Shown: positions 52,437-62,864, numbered from the stretch's first letter. The stretch is 64,000 nucleotides of DNA from Halomonas sp. (GCF_007692655.1 NZ_REBQ01000114.1:1-64000); one strand, 5' to 3'. Notes: generated by a model not told the origin, from the sequence alone. A program made the numbers and translations.

Positions 52437-55040
52437 ATGCGTGATGACAAACAACCTTCGGCGGCCGCTGAGCAAGACCTCGAGGATATGGTCGCTGCCA
52501 GCGACTCAGGAGCACGAAAACCGGTAGGGGTGCCGGGTAAAATGCTGGTCAGCATTGCAGCGATTTGGTCGCTGTTTCAGCTATGGATTGCTTCTCCACT
52601 TCCGTATGTATTTCGCGTTGGTGTGTTTAGTGCGACGGAAGCACGTTCGATACATTTGGCGTTTGCGCTGTTTCTGGCCTTTATGGCCTATCCTGCTTTT
52701 AAACGATCACCCAGGGATCGCATTCCAGCACAGGACTGGCTGTTCGCCGCGGTGGCCGCGTTTTGTGGTGCCTATCTATTTCTGTTTTATGCAGACCTTT
52801 CCCAGCGCCCAGGGCGCCCTATTACGCAAGATGTTGTGGTAGGGGTTGTTGGTATCGTTTTGCTGCTAGAAGCTGCCCGTCGAGCACTGGGGCCACCGTT
52901 GATGATAGTGGCAGGTATTTTTATTATTTACTCGCTATTCGGCCCACACATGCCGGGCATACTAGCCCACCGTGGTGTTAGCCTTAATGGCTTAATTAAC
53001 CATCAGTGGTTAGGTACCCAGGGTGTTTTTGGTATCGCTGTTGGTGTTTCAACCAGCTTTGTCTTTCTTTTTGTACTGTTCGGCGCGTTATTGGATAAGG
53101 CGGGGGCGGGTAATTATTTTATTAAAGTGGCTTTCTCCATGCTGGGGCACTTTAAAGGCGGCCCAGCTAAAGCAGCCGTCGTTGCATCTGGCATGACCGG
53201 TTTGATCTCGGGGTCGTCGATTGCCAATACGGTAACCACTGGTACCTTTACGATTCCGATGATGAAGCGCGTCGGGTTTAGTTCTGAAAAGGCCGGTGCC
53301 GTTGAGGTGTCTTCGTCTGTTAACGGCCAGATTATGCCTCCCGTGATGGGCGCTGCGGCATTCCTGATGGTGGAATACGTTGGCATCCCCTATGTAGAGG
53401 TGATTAAGCATGCCTTTCTGCCGGCCATTATTTCCTATATCGCGTTGATCTATATTGTTCACCTTGAAGCGCTAAAAGCGAACATGAAGGGTCTGCCTTC
53501 CAGCAACCCGGTTCGCCCGTTGTTGAATAAAGTTCTTGGCTTTATGACGGGGCTTATTTTGCTAATGGCGCTATCATTTGCCGTCTATTACGGCCTCGGG
53601 TGGCTAAAGCCAGTGCTGGGTGATGCTACCCCTTGGGTGATCGCCGTGCTGCTTACAGTGGTCTATATCGGCTTGCTCAAAGTCGGGTCGGCTTATCCAG
53701 AGCTGGAGTTGGATGACCCTAACTCTAAAGTGTTGATTCTGCCCCAAACGCGGCCAACAGTGATGGTCGGCTTGCACTACATTCTGCCGGTGATTGTACT
53801 GGTATGGTGCTTGATGGTTGAGCGACTTTCGCCAGGTCTGTCAGCATTTTGGGCAACCATGTTTATGATCTTTATCATGGTGACTCAGCGTCCAGTAATC
53901 GCCTTCTTCCGTGGTCATAGCAAGTTTGCCGGTGACGTAAAAGAGGGCTTTAAAGATCTGTGGGATGGTCTAGTGGCCGGCGCACGCAATATGATCGGTA
54001 TCGGTATCGCGACAGCCGCCGCTGGCATCATTGTGGGGGCCGTATCGCAAACAGGCGTTGGCCTAGTGCTGGCAGACGTGGTGGAGATCCTTTCAGGTGG
54101 CAACCTGATGATGATTCTACTGCTCACTGCCTTGCTTAGTCTGATTTTGGGTATGGGCTTGCCGACCACGGCCAACTACATTGTGGTTTCGGCGTTGATG
54201 GCGCCGGTGATTGTCATGCTGGGGCAGCAAAACGGATTAATAGTGCCGCTGATCGCGGTTCACCTGTTCGTTTTCTATTTTGGCATTATGGCGGATGTAA
54301 CGCCGCCGGTGGGGCTGGCATCATTTGCAGCCGCAGCGGTATCTGGGGGTGACCCGTTGCGCACTGGCTTCCAGGCGTTTTATTACAGTTTGCGCACAGC
54401 CGCGCTACCCTTCCTATTTATCTTTAATACTGACCTGCTGCTCATTAATGTGTCGTTTGTGCAGGGCATTGTCGTGTTTATTATTGCGACCATTGCCATG
54501 CTGATCTTTGCCGCAGGAACCCAGGGCTATATGGTGGTTCGCAACCGCTGGTACGAATCACTGCTACTGCTGCTGGTGGCTTTCACCCTGTTCCGCCCTG
54601 GGTTTTGGATGGACAAAATCCATGACCCCTATGAGTCAGTCCCCCCGGCCGAGTTCGTTCAAGCACTTGGTCAAGTGGAAGACGGCAGTAATCTTCGTGT
54701 ACGCATTGCCGGTGAAGATGACTTTGGCGACCCAATGACCACCTATATTCTTGTGCCTGTGCCACGCGGCGATAGTGGCGAAGCGCGTATGGAAGGCCTA
54801 GGTATGGAACTCTGGATAGATGGCGAACAGGCCACCGTCGACTTTGTGGAGTTCGGAGGTTTGGCGCAGGACTTGGGCTTTGACTTTGACCAGGAGATCA
54901 TAGAGGTATTGGCACCTGTGGATCGCTGGGCGAAGGAGTGGATGTGGATACCAGGCTTTATGCTGTTTGCTTTGATTGTAATGCTGCAGCGCCGTCGCCG
55001 TGTACCAGAGCCGTCTGACAAGACTGCTACCGTCGTCTAA
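52437..55040 (+). CDS. TRAP permease, fused DctQM (TAXI system)
   Basis: 867-residue permease in which the 4-segment (DctQ) and 12-segment (DctM) units are fused, normal for TAXI systems. The DctM core shows SGMTGLISGSSIANTVTTGTF near 258-278, VNGQIMPPVMGAAAFLMVEY and GMGLPTTANYIVVSAL. The final 120 residues form a periplasmic/cytosolic soluble module of unknown role (after the segment LLLLLVAFTLFRPGFW, about 710). Start ATG 52437 is used; an in-frame TTG at 52404 lacks a ribosome site. Confidence 0.92.
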   Translation: MRDDKQPSAAAEQDLEDMVAASDSGARKPVGVPGKMLVSIAAIWSLFQLWIASPLPYVFRVGVFSATEARSIHLAFALFLAFMAYPAFKRSPRDRIPAQDWLFAAVAAFCGAYLFLFYADLSQRPGRPITQDVVVGVVGIVLLLEAARRALGPPLMIVAGIFIIYSLFGPHMPGILAHRGVSLNGLINHQWLGTQGVFGIAVGVSTSFVFLFVLFGALLDKAGAGNYFIKVAFSMLGHFKGGPAKAAVVASGMTGLISGSSIANTVTTGTFTIPMMKRVGFSSEKAGAVEVSSSVNGQIMPPVMGAAAFLMVEYVGIPYVEVIKHAFLPAIISYIALIYIVHLEALKANMKGLPSSNPVRPLLNKVLGFMTGLILLMALSFAVYYGLGWLKPVLGDATPWVIAVLLTVVYIGLLKVGSAYPELELDDPNSKVLILPQTRPTVMVGLHYILPVIVLVWCLMVERLSPGLSAFWATMFMIFIMVTQRPVIAFFRGHSKFAGDVKEGFKDLWDGLVAGARNMIGIGIATAAAGIIVGAVSQTGVGLVLADVVEILSGGNLMMILLLTALLSLILGMGLPTTANYIVVSALMAPVIVMLGQQNGLIVPLIAVHLFVFYFGIMADVTPPVGLASFAAAAVSGGDPLRTGFQAFYYSLRTAALPFLFIFNTDLLLINVSFVQGIVVFIIATIAMLIFAAGTQGYMVVRNRWYESLLLLLVAFTLFRPGFWMDKIHDPYESVPPAEFVQALGQVEDGSNLRVRIAGEDDFGDPMTTYILVPVPRGDSGEARMEGLGMELWIDGEQATVDFVEFGGLAQDLGFDFDQEIIEVLAPVDRWAKEWMWIPGFMLFALIVMLQRRRRVPEPSDKTATVV

Positions 55041-55055
55041 TGGAGGTCACCCATC

Positions 55056-55484
55056 ATGTACCAAAAGATTTTACTGCCGGTTGATCTTAACGAGGCGGCG
55101 TCATGGCAAAAGGCTCTGCCTACCGCTATTACACTCTGCCAAACCTTCGGCGCCTCACTGCATGTGGTGACCGTACTGCCGGAATTTAAGATGCCCATGG
55201 TAGGCGCTTATTTTCCCAAGGATTTTTCCCAAAAGGCCCATGCAGCCATTAAGGAGGCGCAGCGTGAGTTCATTGCAACCCATGTGCCTGAAAGCATTCA
55301 AACCCAGAGCGTCATCGTGGATGGCTCCCCGTGGGAGGCGATTATCAAGGCCGGCAAAAAGCTCGATGTCGATCTTATCGTCATGGCATCTCACACCAAG
55401 CGTAAATTCGTCGACTACGTACTGGGTCCCAATGCTGAACATGTGGTTCATCATTCCAAAGTATCGGTAATGATTGTGCGATAA
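55056..55484 (+). CDS. Universal stress protein, UspA family
   Basis: 142-residue Usp-fold protein: YQKILLPVDLNEAAS at the start and the ATP-binding motif near the end, VMASHTKRKFVDYVLGPNAEHVVHHSKVSVMIV, in which GPNAEHV replaces the G-2X-G-9X-GS pattern. 15 bases after the TRAP permease gene. In Halomonas elongata a UspA protein (TeaD) controls a TRAP transporter, and this one probably plays the same part. Confidence 0.9.
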   Translation: MYQKILLPVDLNEAASWQKALPTAITLCQTFGASLHVVTVLPEFKMPMVGAYFPKDFSQKAHAAIKEAQREFIATHVPESIQTQSVIVDGSPWEAIIKAGKKLDVDLIVMASHTKRKFVDYVLGPNAEHVVHHSKVSVMIVR

Positions 55485-55523
55485 ACACTCCACCTACATG
55501 GGTATAAGGTGCAGTAAATGGAG

Positions 55524-55557
55524 AAAACCCTGGGCTTTTTTAGCTCGGGGTTTTTTA
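55524..55557 (+). terminator. Terminator of TAXI-TRAP/uspA operon
   Basis: AAAACCCTGGGC pairs with GCTCGGGGTTTT (two G-T) around TTTTTTA and ends in TTTTTT. Confidence 0.85.
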
Positions 55558-55877
55558 TGCCTAAGTATATCGAGAGTCGCTAAAGCAACAATTTAATTGG
55601 TTCTTTCACCCCCTTTGGAGGAATTTTTGTACGCATAACCCAACAGTGAACGCCTTGCGACATCAGGTCAGCTACATTGAGAGTATTAGGTCATTAAGCT
55701 GACTTTAGTGCTTTTAATCTGAGACAGCTTTCAGTTCATGAAATAGGTTCGCGATAGGAGGGCGCGGTTTTAAGTCCGCGATATGGATGAAAGGAAAGAC
55801 GTAAATTTAATAATAATTGTAAAACGTAAGATGATTGGTAAGACGTAAGCTGATACTTTGAGTGAATCCTGAATTTG

Positions 55878-55901
55878 GGATCTATATCAGGATCTATATC
55901 A
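55878..55901. repeat. 12-base tandem repeat before DUF2189 gene
   Basis: GGATCTATATCA occurs twice in direct tandem, followed by a decayed third copy GGAACTACAGGA that supplies the ribosome site. Twelve bases keeps any reading frame, but it lies outside the chosen coding sequence. Confidence 0.7.
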
Positions 55902-55921
55902 GGAACTACAGGAGTAATGCC

Positions 55922-56746
55922 ATGAACGAGGCCACTACAAAAACAAATAACTCATCCAGCATGCCTAGCATTAAAATCACCATTAACAAGGTTGGCATGG
56001 ATCGTCCACGGGCATGGTTAACGTCAGGCGTTGAAGATTTTCGACGTGCCACAGCCGTCAGTCTTTCCTATGGCATGTTTTGGGTAGGCCTTAGCGTTGC
56101 AATTACGCTAGGGGCATTTACGCTCGGTTACTGGTACTGGCTGTTGCCAATGATCGCAGGGTTTATGTTTATCGGGCCGCTAGTCGCCGTTGGTTCCTAT
56201 GGTATCAGTCGCGCCCTTGAACGTGGACGCGTGCCCAATTTGGGAGATGCGTTCGGAAGCTGGAAACCCCATGCCGGCCAATTGGCGATGATGGGCGTGA
56301 TGATGATGATTTTCTTCCTTGCCTGGATTCGCTTGGCAACCCTTCTGTTTGCACTGTTTTTTGGCTTTGAAGTTCCTAGCCCCGCTACGCTTTATACCTC
56401 ACTGCTTACCACCCCTGAAGGTTTAGGAATGTTAGCAGTCGGCACTGTGGCTGGCGGTATCCTCGCGTTTGGAGCCTTTGCGATTAGTGTTGTCGCCATT
56501 CCAACGCTAATGGACCAAGACCTCACCTTTATGGAAGGCATTGAGGCGAGTGTCCGCTGTGTTGCACGTAATTTCCGCGTGATGCTGCTATGGGCAGCCA
56601 TTCTTACCGTGTGTGTGTTGGTGGGCGTCATGACCTTTTATATCGGTCTAGCGCTTATCCTGCCGGTGCTGGGGCACGCCAGTTGGCACGCTTATGAGGA
56701 TCTAGTGCGCTGCGAGCCAATCGAAAAGAGTGAAACGCCCACTTGA
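55922..56746 (+). CDS. DUF2189 family membrane protein
   Basis: 274-residue integral membrane protein with six or so hydrophobic segments, matching the DUF2189 pattern: RPRAWLTSGVEDFRRATAVSLSYGM near 29-53 and YWLLPMIAGFMFIGPLVAVGSYGISRALERG near 79-109 (given in parts). Some members sit beside cytochrome or NO-related genes; function is unknown. ATG 55922 follows AGGAG; an upstream start at 55862 lies across the tandem repeat. Confidence 0.85.
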   Translation: MNEATTKTNNSSSMPSIKITINKVGMDRPRAWLTSGVEDFRRATAVSLSYGMFWVGLSVAITLGAFTLGYWYWLLPMIAGFMFIGPLVAVGSYGISRALERGRVPNLGDAFGSWKPHAGQLAMMGVMMMIFFLAWIRLATLLFALFFGFEVPSPATLYTSLLTTPEGLGMLAVGTVAGGILAFGAFAISVVAIPTLMDQDLTFMEGIEASVRCVARNFRVMLLWAAILTVCVLVGVMTFYIGLALILPVLGHASWHAYEDLVRCEPIEKSETPT

Positions 56747-56896
56747 GTGTGAATAGCCAATAACCTTTCGGTTACGAAAAAAACAGTATTTGGCCTGACC
56801 TCTTGAAAAAGATGGCGTAATCTTTGCGCTGTCTTCTTCTGTTGCTTGTATTGTGGCGTATTGCCCATCGAGTAATTCTTGTGTGAGGTGTTTAAA

Positions 56897-57409
56897 GTGA
56901 AAGCGTTGTTTATGGGGTGCGCCATGCTGATGTTCAGCATTCCCCAAGCGGGGCTGGCGAACATGGCCGCAGACCTGGATCTGCCTAACGGTCCTGTCAT
57001 TCTTACGGTAAAAGGTAATATTGCCAACACGAATGTGGCCGATGAAGCGCAGTTTGATCGCGCTATGTTGGAAGCGTTGCCACAGCATGAATTTGAGACA
57101 GGAACGCCTTGGACTGAGGGGGTTAGTCGCTACCAAGGGCCTTTAATGCGTGATCTGTTGGCTCATTTAGGCATAGACAGTGAGGCGGTCCATGTGAATG
57201 CGCTCAACGGTTATGAAGCTGAAATACCCGTCAGTGATTTTGATGACTACGATGTCATTTTAGCCCTGCAGAAAGATGACCAAGCGATACCTGTTCGTGA
57301 ATACGGCCCCTTATGGGTACTCTATCCTTTTGATCAAGATGAAGCGTTGTTAAGCGAGAAAATACGCTTTAGGGCAGTATGGCAAGTTATGAATATTAAT
57401 GTCCGTTAG
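56897..57409 (+). CDS. Molybdopterin-oxidoreductase-fold protein, periplasmic, lacking Mo-ligand Cys
   Basis: 170-residue protein with a signal peptide to about residue 21 and the sulfite-oxidase/YedY-like fold recognised by [22 protein letters not shown] near 86-107 and the ending [11 protein letters not shown]...[13 protein letters not shown]. In true enzymes a Cys holds the molybdenum; here the only Cys is in the signal peptide, so it cannot be a normal Mo enzyme and is probably a ligand-binding sensor partner. GTG 56897 has GAGG eight bases before. Its last codons overlap the start of the hybrid kinase by 11 bases. Confidence 0.75.
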   Translation: MKALFMGCAMLMFSIPQAGLANMAADLDLPNGPVILTVKGNIANTNVADEAQFDRAMLEALPQHEFETGTPWTEGVSRYQGPLMRDLLAHLGIDSEAVHVNALNGYEAEIPVSDFDDYDVILALQKDDQAIPVREYGPLWVLYPFDQDEALLSEKIRFRAVWQVMNINVR

Positions 57410-59636
57410 CATCTCAGCGCCTAAAGCTTCTAGCCTGCTGCGTTATCCTCGACGCTTCAAGCTCGTTGCTATCATCGCCGTAGCACTGTTTGCGGCAGCG
57501 TTGGTGGTGGCAACACTAGCGGCATGGCGGCAAGAAAACCTTACTCAAAGCCTGCGAGAAGATACTGCCTGGGTAGTTTATAAGCTGGACCGCGATGCGG
57601 TGCAGCTTATGAACCATTTGCTGGCGGCGACCCGAGAAACACTAGACCCTGCAAGACACGATGAACTTCACCTTCGCTTTGAGTTGCTTTACAGCCGCAT
57701 CACGCTGCTCAACGAAGGAGAGGTCAGCAATTTGCTCCATGAGATTAATGCAGCGAGTGGGTTGCTGCAGCAAATCCATCAGCAGCTCGATGTGCTCGAT
57801 CCTATGTTCGAGCCTTATGGGGTGCTTGAGCAAATGCCGGTGGCGGAGATTGAAGCTGAATTGCAGGTGTTAACGCGGTTTACCGAACGCCTGGTCATTG
57901 CCATCAATGGCTACCTGGCAGAGTCCGCTACCGAAGAGCGTGCCCAGCTTAGCCAACTGTATAAATTGCTGATGACGCTGATTATTGGCATGAGCTTGGC
58001 AGCCTTGCTGGTGATTGTGTTTTTGGTGCGTGAGATGCGTGAGAGCGCCGCCATAAGACGCCAACAAGAGCAGTTGGGACTGAAGTTGGAAGTAGCCGCC
58101 GAGCAGGCGCAGGCGGCCAACCAGGCCAAGTCTGACTTCTTAGCCATGGTCAGCCATGAAATTCGCACGCCGCTCAATGGCGTCATTGGCATGAGTGAGC
58201 TGCTGCGCGAATCAGTGAGCCCTACTCAGGTGGAAGATTATGCGCGTACGATTCACGAAAGCGCGAACCAGCTGCTGGCCATGATCAATGAAATTCTAGA
58301 TTTTTCAAAAATTGAAGCAGGGCATTTAACCCTTGAAACGTCGCCCACGGCCATAAGGTCACTGCTGGATAGCGTCGTGGTGTTATTTGTCCCCCGCGCC
58401 AAGATAAAAGGCTTATCGCTCACCGTTAATGTGGATACGTTAGTGCCGGAGTGGGTGCTGGTAGATGAGGGGCGTCTTAGGCAGATCTTACTTAACTTGA
58501 TTGCCAATGCGATCAAGTTCACCGACCAGGGTGGGGTTACCGTGAGGGTATCGTCCACGGTGGAGCAGCTTTTATTTGAAGTTAGTGATACGGGCTGCGG
58601 GCTCAGTGAGAAGCAGCAGGCGCGGCTATTTGAACCTTTTCAGCAGGCGGATGAATCGGTGGCAAGACGCTTTGGCGGCACCGGTCTTGGGCTGGCAATT
58701 TGCAAACGGCTAAGCGATGCGATGCAGGGCGAATTAGGTGTGGAGAGCCAGCTGGGCCAAGGAAGCACCTTCTGGTGCACATTGCCACTGGTGGAAGCGG
58801 ATCCTCTGCCAGCCTCGCTCTCGTCACCCCCTCAGCGCGATTTTACGGGATCAACGTTGATGTTGGTGGAGGATAACGCGGTCAATCGTAAAGTCGCTAT
58901 CGGGTTATTGTCGCGTTTGGGTTGTTATGTCGTGTGCGCTGAAAATGGCCATGACGCTCTTTTATTGGCTCAGGCGCAGCAAGTGCACCTTATCTTTATG
59001 GACATCCAGCTGCCAGATATGGACGGTTTAGAGGTCACCCGGGAATTGCGCGCACAGGGCGGATGGTTAGCCGATGTGCCCATTGTCGCGATGACAGCAG
59101 GCGGCGCTGAAGATGACCGTCAGCGTTGCCTCTCGGCGGGGATGAACGATTACATTACCAAGCCCTTATCACTCTCCTCGTTAAGCAATGTGCTGGTACT
59201 GCAGCTTTTTCCTCATGGAGATTCGAGCGCGTTACCCGCACTGACAGCGGTTCCAGCGTTACCAGGGACGCATCCGCTACTCAATACCGATACGTTATCC
59301 GTGTTGAAAACAACGCTGGGAGATACAGGGCTGACGCAATTGATCCTACTCTACCATCAGCAAGTCAGTGATTACTTCGCTCAATTGACAGCGTGCCTGG
59401 CAGCAACGCCCCTGTCATCTGAGCAAGTGGTGCGTCTAGCGCACCAGCTGCGGGGCGAATCGGCGAGCGTTGGCGCTGAGAAGCTCGCTGAACAAGCCAG
59501 GCAGCTTGAAGACTTAGTCAAGGCAGGGCAATTCACGCCCATCCAGCTTGATGATGTGTTCAGTACACTACGGCAAACCATGGCGCTCAGTCATGCAGCG
59601 CTAGAGAGATGGCGACATGACCACCTATCCGGTTGA
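57399..59636 (+). CDS. Hybrid sensor histidine kinase (kinase-receiver-HPt)
   Basis: 745-residue membrane sensor: membrane segments at about 20-43 and 190-213 flank a 145-residue mainly helical periplasmic region; a coiled coil leads to HisKA with phospho-acceptor H253 ([12 protein letters not shown]), HATPase_c ([22 protein letters not shown]), a receiver with D535 ([12 protein letters not shown]) and an HPt domain with H682 (LAHQLRGES). It is a full phosphorelay. Output probably passes to the downstream kinase/regulator set, or to unlinked targets. The start overlaps the Moco-fold gene and the end overlaps the FIST gene by 20 bases. Confidence 0.9.
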   Translation: MSVSISAPKASSLLRYPRRFKLVAIIAVALFAAALVVATLAAWRQENLTQSLREDTAWVVYKLDRDAVQLMNHLLAATRETLDPARHDELHLRFELLYSRITLLNEGEVSNLLHEINAASGLLQQIHQQLDVLDPMFEPYGVLEQMPVAEIEAELQVLTRFTERLVIAINGYLAESATEERAQLSQLYKLLMTLIIGMSLAALLVIVFLVREMRESAAIRRQQEQLGLKLEVAAEQAQAANQAKSDFLAMVSHEIRTPLNGVIGMSELLRESVSPTQVEDYARTIHESANQLLAMINEILDFSKIEAGHLTLETSPTAIRSLLDSVVVLFVPRAKIKGLSLTVNVDTLVPEWVLVDEGRLRQILLNLIANAIKFTDQGGVTVRVSSTVEQLLFEVSDTGCGLSEKQQARLFEPFQQADESVARRFGGTGLGLAICKRLSDAMQGELGVESQLGQGSTFWCTLPLVEADPLPASLSSPPQRDFTGSTLMLVEDNAVNRKVAIGLLSRLGCYVVCAENGHDALLLAQAQQVHLIFMDIQLPDMDGLEVTRELRAQGGWLADVPIVAMTAGGAEDDRQRCLSAGMNDYITKPLSLSSLSNVLVLQLFPHGDSSALPALTAVPALPGTHPLLNTDTLSVLKTTLGDTGLTQLILLYHQQVSDYFAQLTACLAATPLSSEQVVRLAHQLRGESASVGAEKLAEQARQLEDLVKAGQFTPIQLDDVFSTLRQTMALSHAALERWRHDHLSG

Positions 59637-60780
59637 AGCTGGGGCAATCACGGCAGCAAGCCAGCATGCTGATGCTTACCAGGCTGCCGCTGAATTAGCC
59701 CGCAAACTGCGCCATGAACATTTGGGATTTGTGCTGTTTTTTTGTAGTGCAGAGTATGACTTAGTTGTTCTGGCTGATGCACTAGAAAGTCACTTTTCGC
59801 CAACGCCCCTGAGTGGCTGTACCACCGCCGGAGAAATCACCCCGTTAGGCTATGACCGTGGCTCAATAGTCGCGATTGGTTTTGATCGTCGCTTGTTTGC
59901 CATCAGCACGGCACTGGTTGACGATCTGGATGATTTTAATCTGACCAAAGCACAGCCTCTGGTGGATACGCTATTGCAGCATTGTCGTCGCCAAGCACTG
60001 GCGCCCATCAACGAGCACAGTTTTGCGCTGACGCTGCTGGATGGTCTATCCAGCCGTGAAGAGCAGGTGCTCGCCACGCTGGATGCCGCACTGGGGCGCA
60101 TTCCCAGCTTTGGTGGCTCCGCGGGGGATGATAATCGTCTTAGCCATACTCATGTTTACGGCGCTGGGCGCTTCCACACCCATGCTGCGGTGGTGGTCAT
60201 GATCAACACCCGACTACCGTTTGAAGTATTTTCCACCCACCATCTAACACCTCTTACTCACAAGCTGGTGGTCACCGAAGCGGACCGTGAACAGCGGCGG
60301 GTGATTGAGCTAAATGGTTTGCCCGCTGCTCAGGTATATGCTGATTTAGTCGGCGTTAAACGGGAGCAGCTCAGCGCGGCTATTTTTGCCCGTCATCCGC
60401 TAGCGGTTCGCATTGGTGGCCAGCACTATATCCGCTCTATTCAGCGCGTTAATAGCGACGGTAGCCTGAGTTTTTATTGCGCGGTGGAAAATGGCATTGT
60501 GCTCACGGCTATGCAACCAACCCCGCTGCTCGATAATCTGGCGGCGATGCTTGCTGGAGTGAGTGCCCGACTGGGAACGCCAAGTGCAATTATTGGCTGT
60601 GACTGTTTTCTGCGCCGTATGGAGCTTGAAGCGTTAGAGCAGTTAGATCAGGCGTCGCGGCTGTTGCGCCGATCTAACGTAGTCGGCTTCAACACCTATG
60701 GTGAGCAGCATCACGGTATGCATGTGAATCAAACGTTTACGGGGGTGGCGTTTGGAACTCTTCCAGTTAACGACCTTTAA
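59617..60780 (+). CDS. FIST-domain sensor protein (NosP-like)
   Basis: 387-residue cytosolic protein with FIST_N (about 25-215; [25 protein letters not shown] and [10 protein letters not shown]) and FIST_C (about 220-370; [39 protein letters not shown]). FIST proteins paired with kinases include NosP, a heme protein that senses NO for NahK in Pseudomonas. The heme-binding residue cannot be named here, and other FIST proteins sense small ligands. Its end overlaps the next kinase by 29 bases, so they are surely coupled. Confidence 0.85.
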   Translation: MTTYPVEAGAITAASQHADAYQAAAELARKLRHEHLGFVLFFCSAEYDLVVLADALESHFSPTPLSGCTTAGEITPLGYDRGSIVAIGFDRRLFAISTALVDDLDDFNLTKAQPLVDTLLQHCRRQALAPINEHSFALTLLDGLSSREEQVLATLDAALGRIPSFGGSAGDDNRLSHTHVYGAGRFHTHAAVVVMINTRLPFEVFSTHHLTPLTHKLVVTEADREQRRVIELNGLPAAQVYADLVGVKREQLSAAIFARHPLAVRIGGQHYIRSIQRVNSDGSLSFYCAVENGIVLTAMQPTPLLDNLAAMLAGVSARLGTPSAIIGCDCFLRRMELEALEQLDQASRLLRRSNVVGFNTYGEQHHGMHVNQTFTGVAFGTLPVNDL

Positions 60781-62167
60781 CACTAACGCGACTACAGACC
60801 CTGACGCGACCGAAAGCACTGACACCACAGACGTTGCAGCGTTACGGGAGGAAAATCGTCGCCTACGTAAAGTGTGCCAGGCGCTGATGGAGCGGGTGGA
60901 AACCGATGGCAGCACCGATGGTGCTCCCTATGCCGCCTTTGAACGCTCGGTATTACTCGCTGAACAGGTGCGTGAACGCACCGACGCGCTGCACCGAACC
61001 TTAGACGAGCTTGGCCAGGCCAATATACGCTTATTGGCTGCCAAAGCCGAAGCCGAGGCGGCCAACCTGTCGAAAACGAAATTCCTGGCGGCAGTCAGCC
61101 ACGATCTGCTGCAGCCGCTTAACGCTGCCCGTCTATTTGCCAGCGCATTAGAGACCCACTCCCTGCCAGAAACCTCACAAATGCTTGTCAGTCATATTGG
61201 CCGCTCACTGAAAGACGTGGAAGGCCTGCTGGGAACGCTAGTGGATATTTCGCGCCTAGATGCCGGGGTGCTGCATGCTGATAAAGCACCGTTTGCTGTG
61301 AGCACACTGCTGGATGCGTTAGCGGAAGAGTATCGCCAAGTGGCAGGCGTCCGCGGTTTGGCGCTGCATTACGTGCCCTCCAGCGCGGTGATTGAATCTG
61401 ATTTGGCGCTGCTGGCGCGGGTGATCCGCAACTTCCTGAGTAATGCGGTTCGTTACACCGAGCAGGGCAGAGTATTGCTGGGGTGTCGGCGGCGGCGTGA
61501 CGGGCTAGAAATTATGGTAGGTGACACCGGCCCTGGTATTCCAGAGCAGCAGCGTGAAGCGATCTTCTTAGAGTTTCGCCGAGCAAATCACCCCCAAAGC
61601 GCCCATAGCCGCGGCTTAGGGCTGGGGCTAGCCATTGTAGATCGCATTAGCACCATGCTGGAACAGCCGATCTCGCTAGCGTCTCGCCCTGGCAGTGGCG
61701 CGCTGTTCTCTATCACCGTCCCCTATGCGGCGGTATCTTCAACGCCTTCCTCCTCAGGCTCCCGTTATAGCCCGCTGCCTGGCGATGAGTATGATCCGCT
61801 ACACGGCTGCGTGGTGTGGGTGATCGATGATGACTTGGCGATTATTGAAGGTATGCAGGCGCTGCTCGGCAGTTGGGGGTGTCGGGTGCGTGCGGCGGCT
61901 ACGGTAAGCGCTTTAGAGGCTGCAAGCGACGGTGAGCAGCCGGCGGTATTACTGGTGGATTACCATCTGGGGGATCATCGCGAAACTGGCATTGCATTAG
62001 CGGCAAGGTTACAGCGTCGCTATCCAGGATTAGTGTCAGTGGTTATCACGGCTAACCATGAGGCGGAGATAAAACGTGTCACGCGTGAGGCTGGCATGCA
62101 CTGTTTACTCAAACCATTGAAGCCTCTTCGGCTACGCATGTTGCTGGGTACCCTGTTGAGTAAATAG
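60752..62167 (+). CDS. Cytosolic hybrid histidine kinase (NahK/ErcS'-like)
   Basis: 471-residue soluble kinase: N-terminal coiled coil (about 20-100), HisKA with H117 in SHDLLQPLNAARLFAS, HATPase_c (RNFLSNAVRYTEQG, GDTGPGIP, GLGLGLAIVDRI) and a receiver with D403 in LLVDYHLGD. No membrane segment or PAS domain, so its input is probably the FIST protein. In P. aeruginosa the equivalents (PA1975/PA1976) act on ethanol oxidation and biofilm/NO control. The start is TTG 60752 behind GGGGGTGG; no good ATG exists before residue 46. Confidence 0.87.
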   Translation: MELFQLTTFNTNATTDPDATESTDTTDVAALREENRRLRKVCQALMERVETDGSTDGAPYAAFERSVLLAEQVRERTDALHRTLDELGQANIRLLAAKAEAEAANLSKTKFLAAVSHDLLQPLNAARLFASALETHSLPETSQMLVSHIGRSLKDVEGLLGTLVDISRLDAGVLHADKAPFAVSTLLDALAEEYRQVAGVRGLALHYVPSSAVIESDLALLARVIRNFLSNAVRYTEQGRVLLGCRRRRDGLEIMVGDTGPGIPEQQREAIFLEFRRANHPQSAHSRGLGLGLAIVDRISTMLEQPISLASRPGSGALFSITVPYAAVSSTPSSSGSRYSPLPGDEYDPLHGCVVWVIDDDLAIIEGMQALLGSWGCRVRAAATVSALEAASDGEQPAVLLVDYHLGDHRETGIALAARLQRRYPGLVSVVITANHEAEIKRVTREAGMHCLLKPLKPLRLRMLLGTLLSK

Positions 62168-62186
62168 TCACCTGACTTTACGCAAG

Positions 62187-62864
62187 TTAGCGCATCCGGT
62201 TTGCCCGGTAAAAACCTAAATCCTCCTCTCCTGCCACGACAATGGCGTGAACTCGGCTGGTCGCGTTTAATTTACGTAAAATTGCTGAAACATGGGTTTT
62301 AACCGTGGTTTCGGCAATTAATAATTCTCGAGCAATCTGCTTGTTAGATAAGCCTTTCGCCATGCACTCTAATACTGCCAACTGCTTGTCGGTTAAGCGT
62401 GCTAGACGTTCGCTGCTAGTCGCTTCGTTAGCGGCGGGTGGAACCGATGAGACACGTGGTGCTGGTCGACGCATTACATCGGGCGGCAAATACAGCTGAC
62501 CTTTTAGTATCTGTGACAACGCTTCCAGCAATGCCTCACGCGGCGTAGATTTGGGGATATAGCCCACCGCACCAAGGGTAATAGCATCCAGCACCAGTTG
62601 ACGCTCTTGGTGGGCGGATACAATGGCCACTGGCAGCCAAGGAAAGGCCTCCCGCAGTGTTGTTAATCCTTCAAGCCCCTCTGCATCCGGCAGGCTTAAA
62701 TCCAGCAGCAGTAAATCTAACTCTTCTTGCTGCTCAATAAGCTTCATCGCTTCGGCAAGGCTATCCGCTTCCAGTAGCTGGCTGTCGGCCAGGCCGCCGC
62801 TAATCACGGCTTGCAGCGCGTCTCTGAACAGCGGATGGTCATCTGCCACCAACAGGGAATACAT
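62187..62864 (-). CDS. LuxR/NarL-type response regulator, AgmR/ErbR-like
   Basis: 225-residue regulator with a receiver (acidic DD at 8-9, phospho-acceptor D55, Lys near 109 in IPKST) and a C-terminal LuxR helix-turn-helix (LTDKQLAVLECMAKGLSNKQIARE ... TTVKTHVSAILRKLN, about 160-210). Closely resembles AgmR/ErbR of Pseudomonas, which control ethanol/glycerol oxidation. ATG 62864 has AGGAG six bases before. Convergent with the kinase gene and divergent from the aldehyde dehydrogenase gene it probably activates. Confidence 0.9.
   Translation of the reverse strand: MYSLLVADDHPLFRDALQAVISGGLADSQLLEADSLAEAMKLIEQQEELDLLLLDLSLPDAEGLEGLTTLREAFPWLPVAIVSAHQERQLVLDAITLGAVGYIPKSTPREALLEALSQILKGQLYLPPDVMRRPAPRVSSVPPAANEATSSERLARLTDKQLAVLECMAKGLSNKQIARELLIAETTVKTHVSAILRKLNATSRVHAIVVAGEEDLGFYRANRMR

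Larger units (their letters stand above)
55485..55921. promoter_or_regulatory. Intergenic region with terminator and tandem repeat
   Basis: 437 bases without a gene: the terminator at 55524-55557, then an uncharacterised AT-rich stretch and a 12-base tandem repeat at 55878-55901 just before the next gene. Confidence 0.6.

Noticed and set aside
55878-55913. Possible CRISPR-like repeat
   Set aside because: Repeats are adjacent, only 12 bases long, without spacers; no cas genes nearby.
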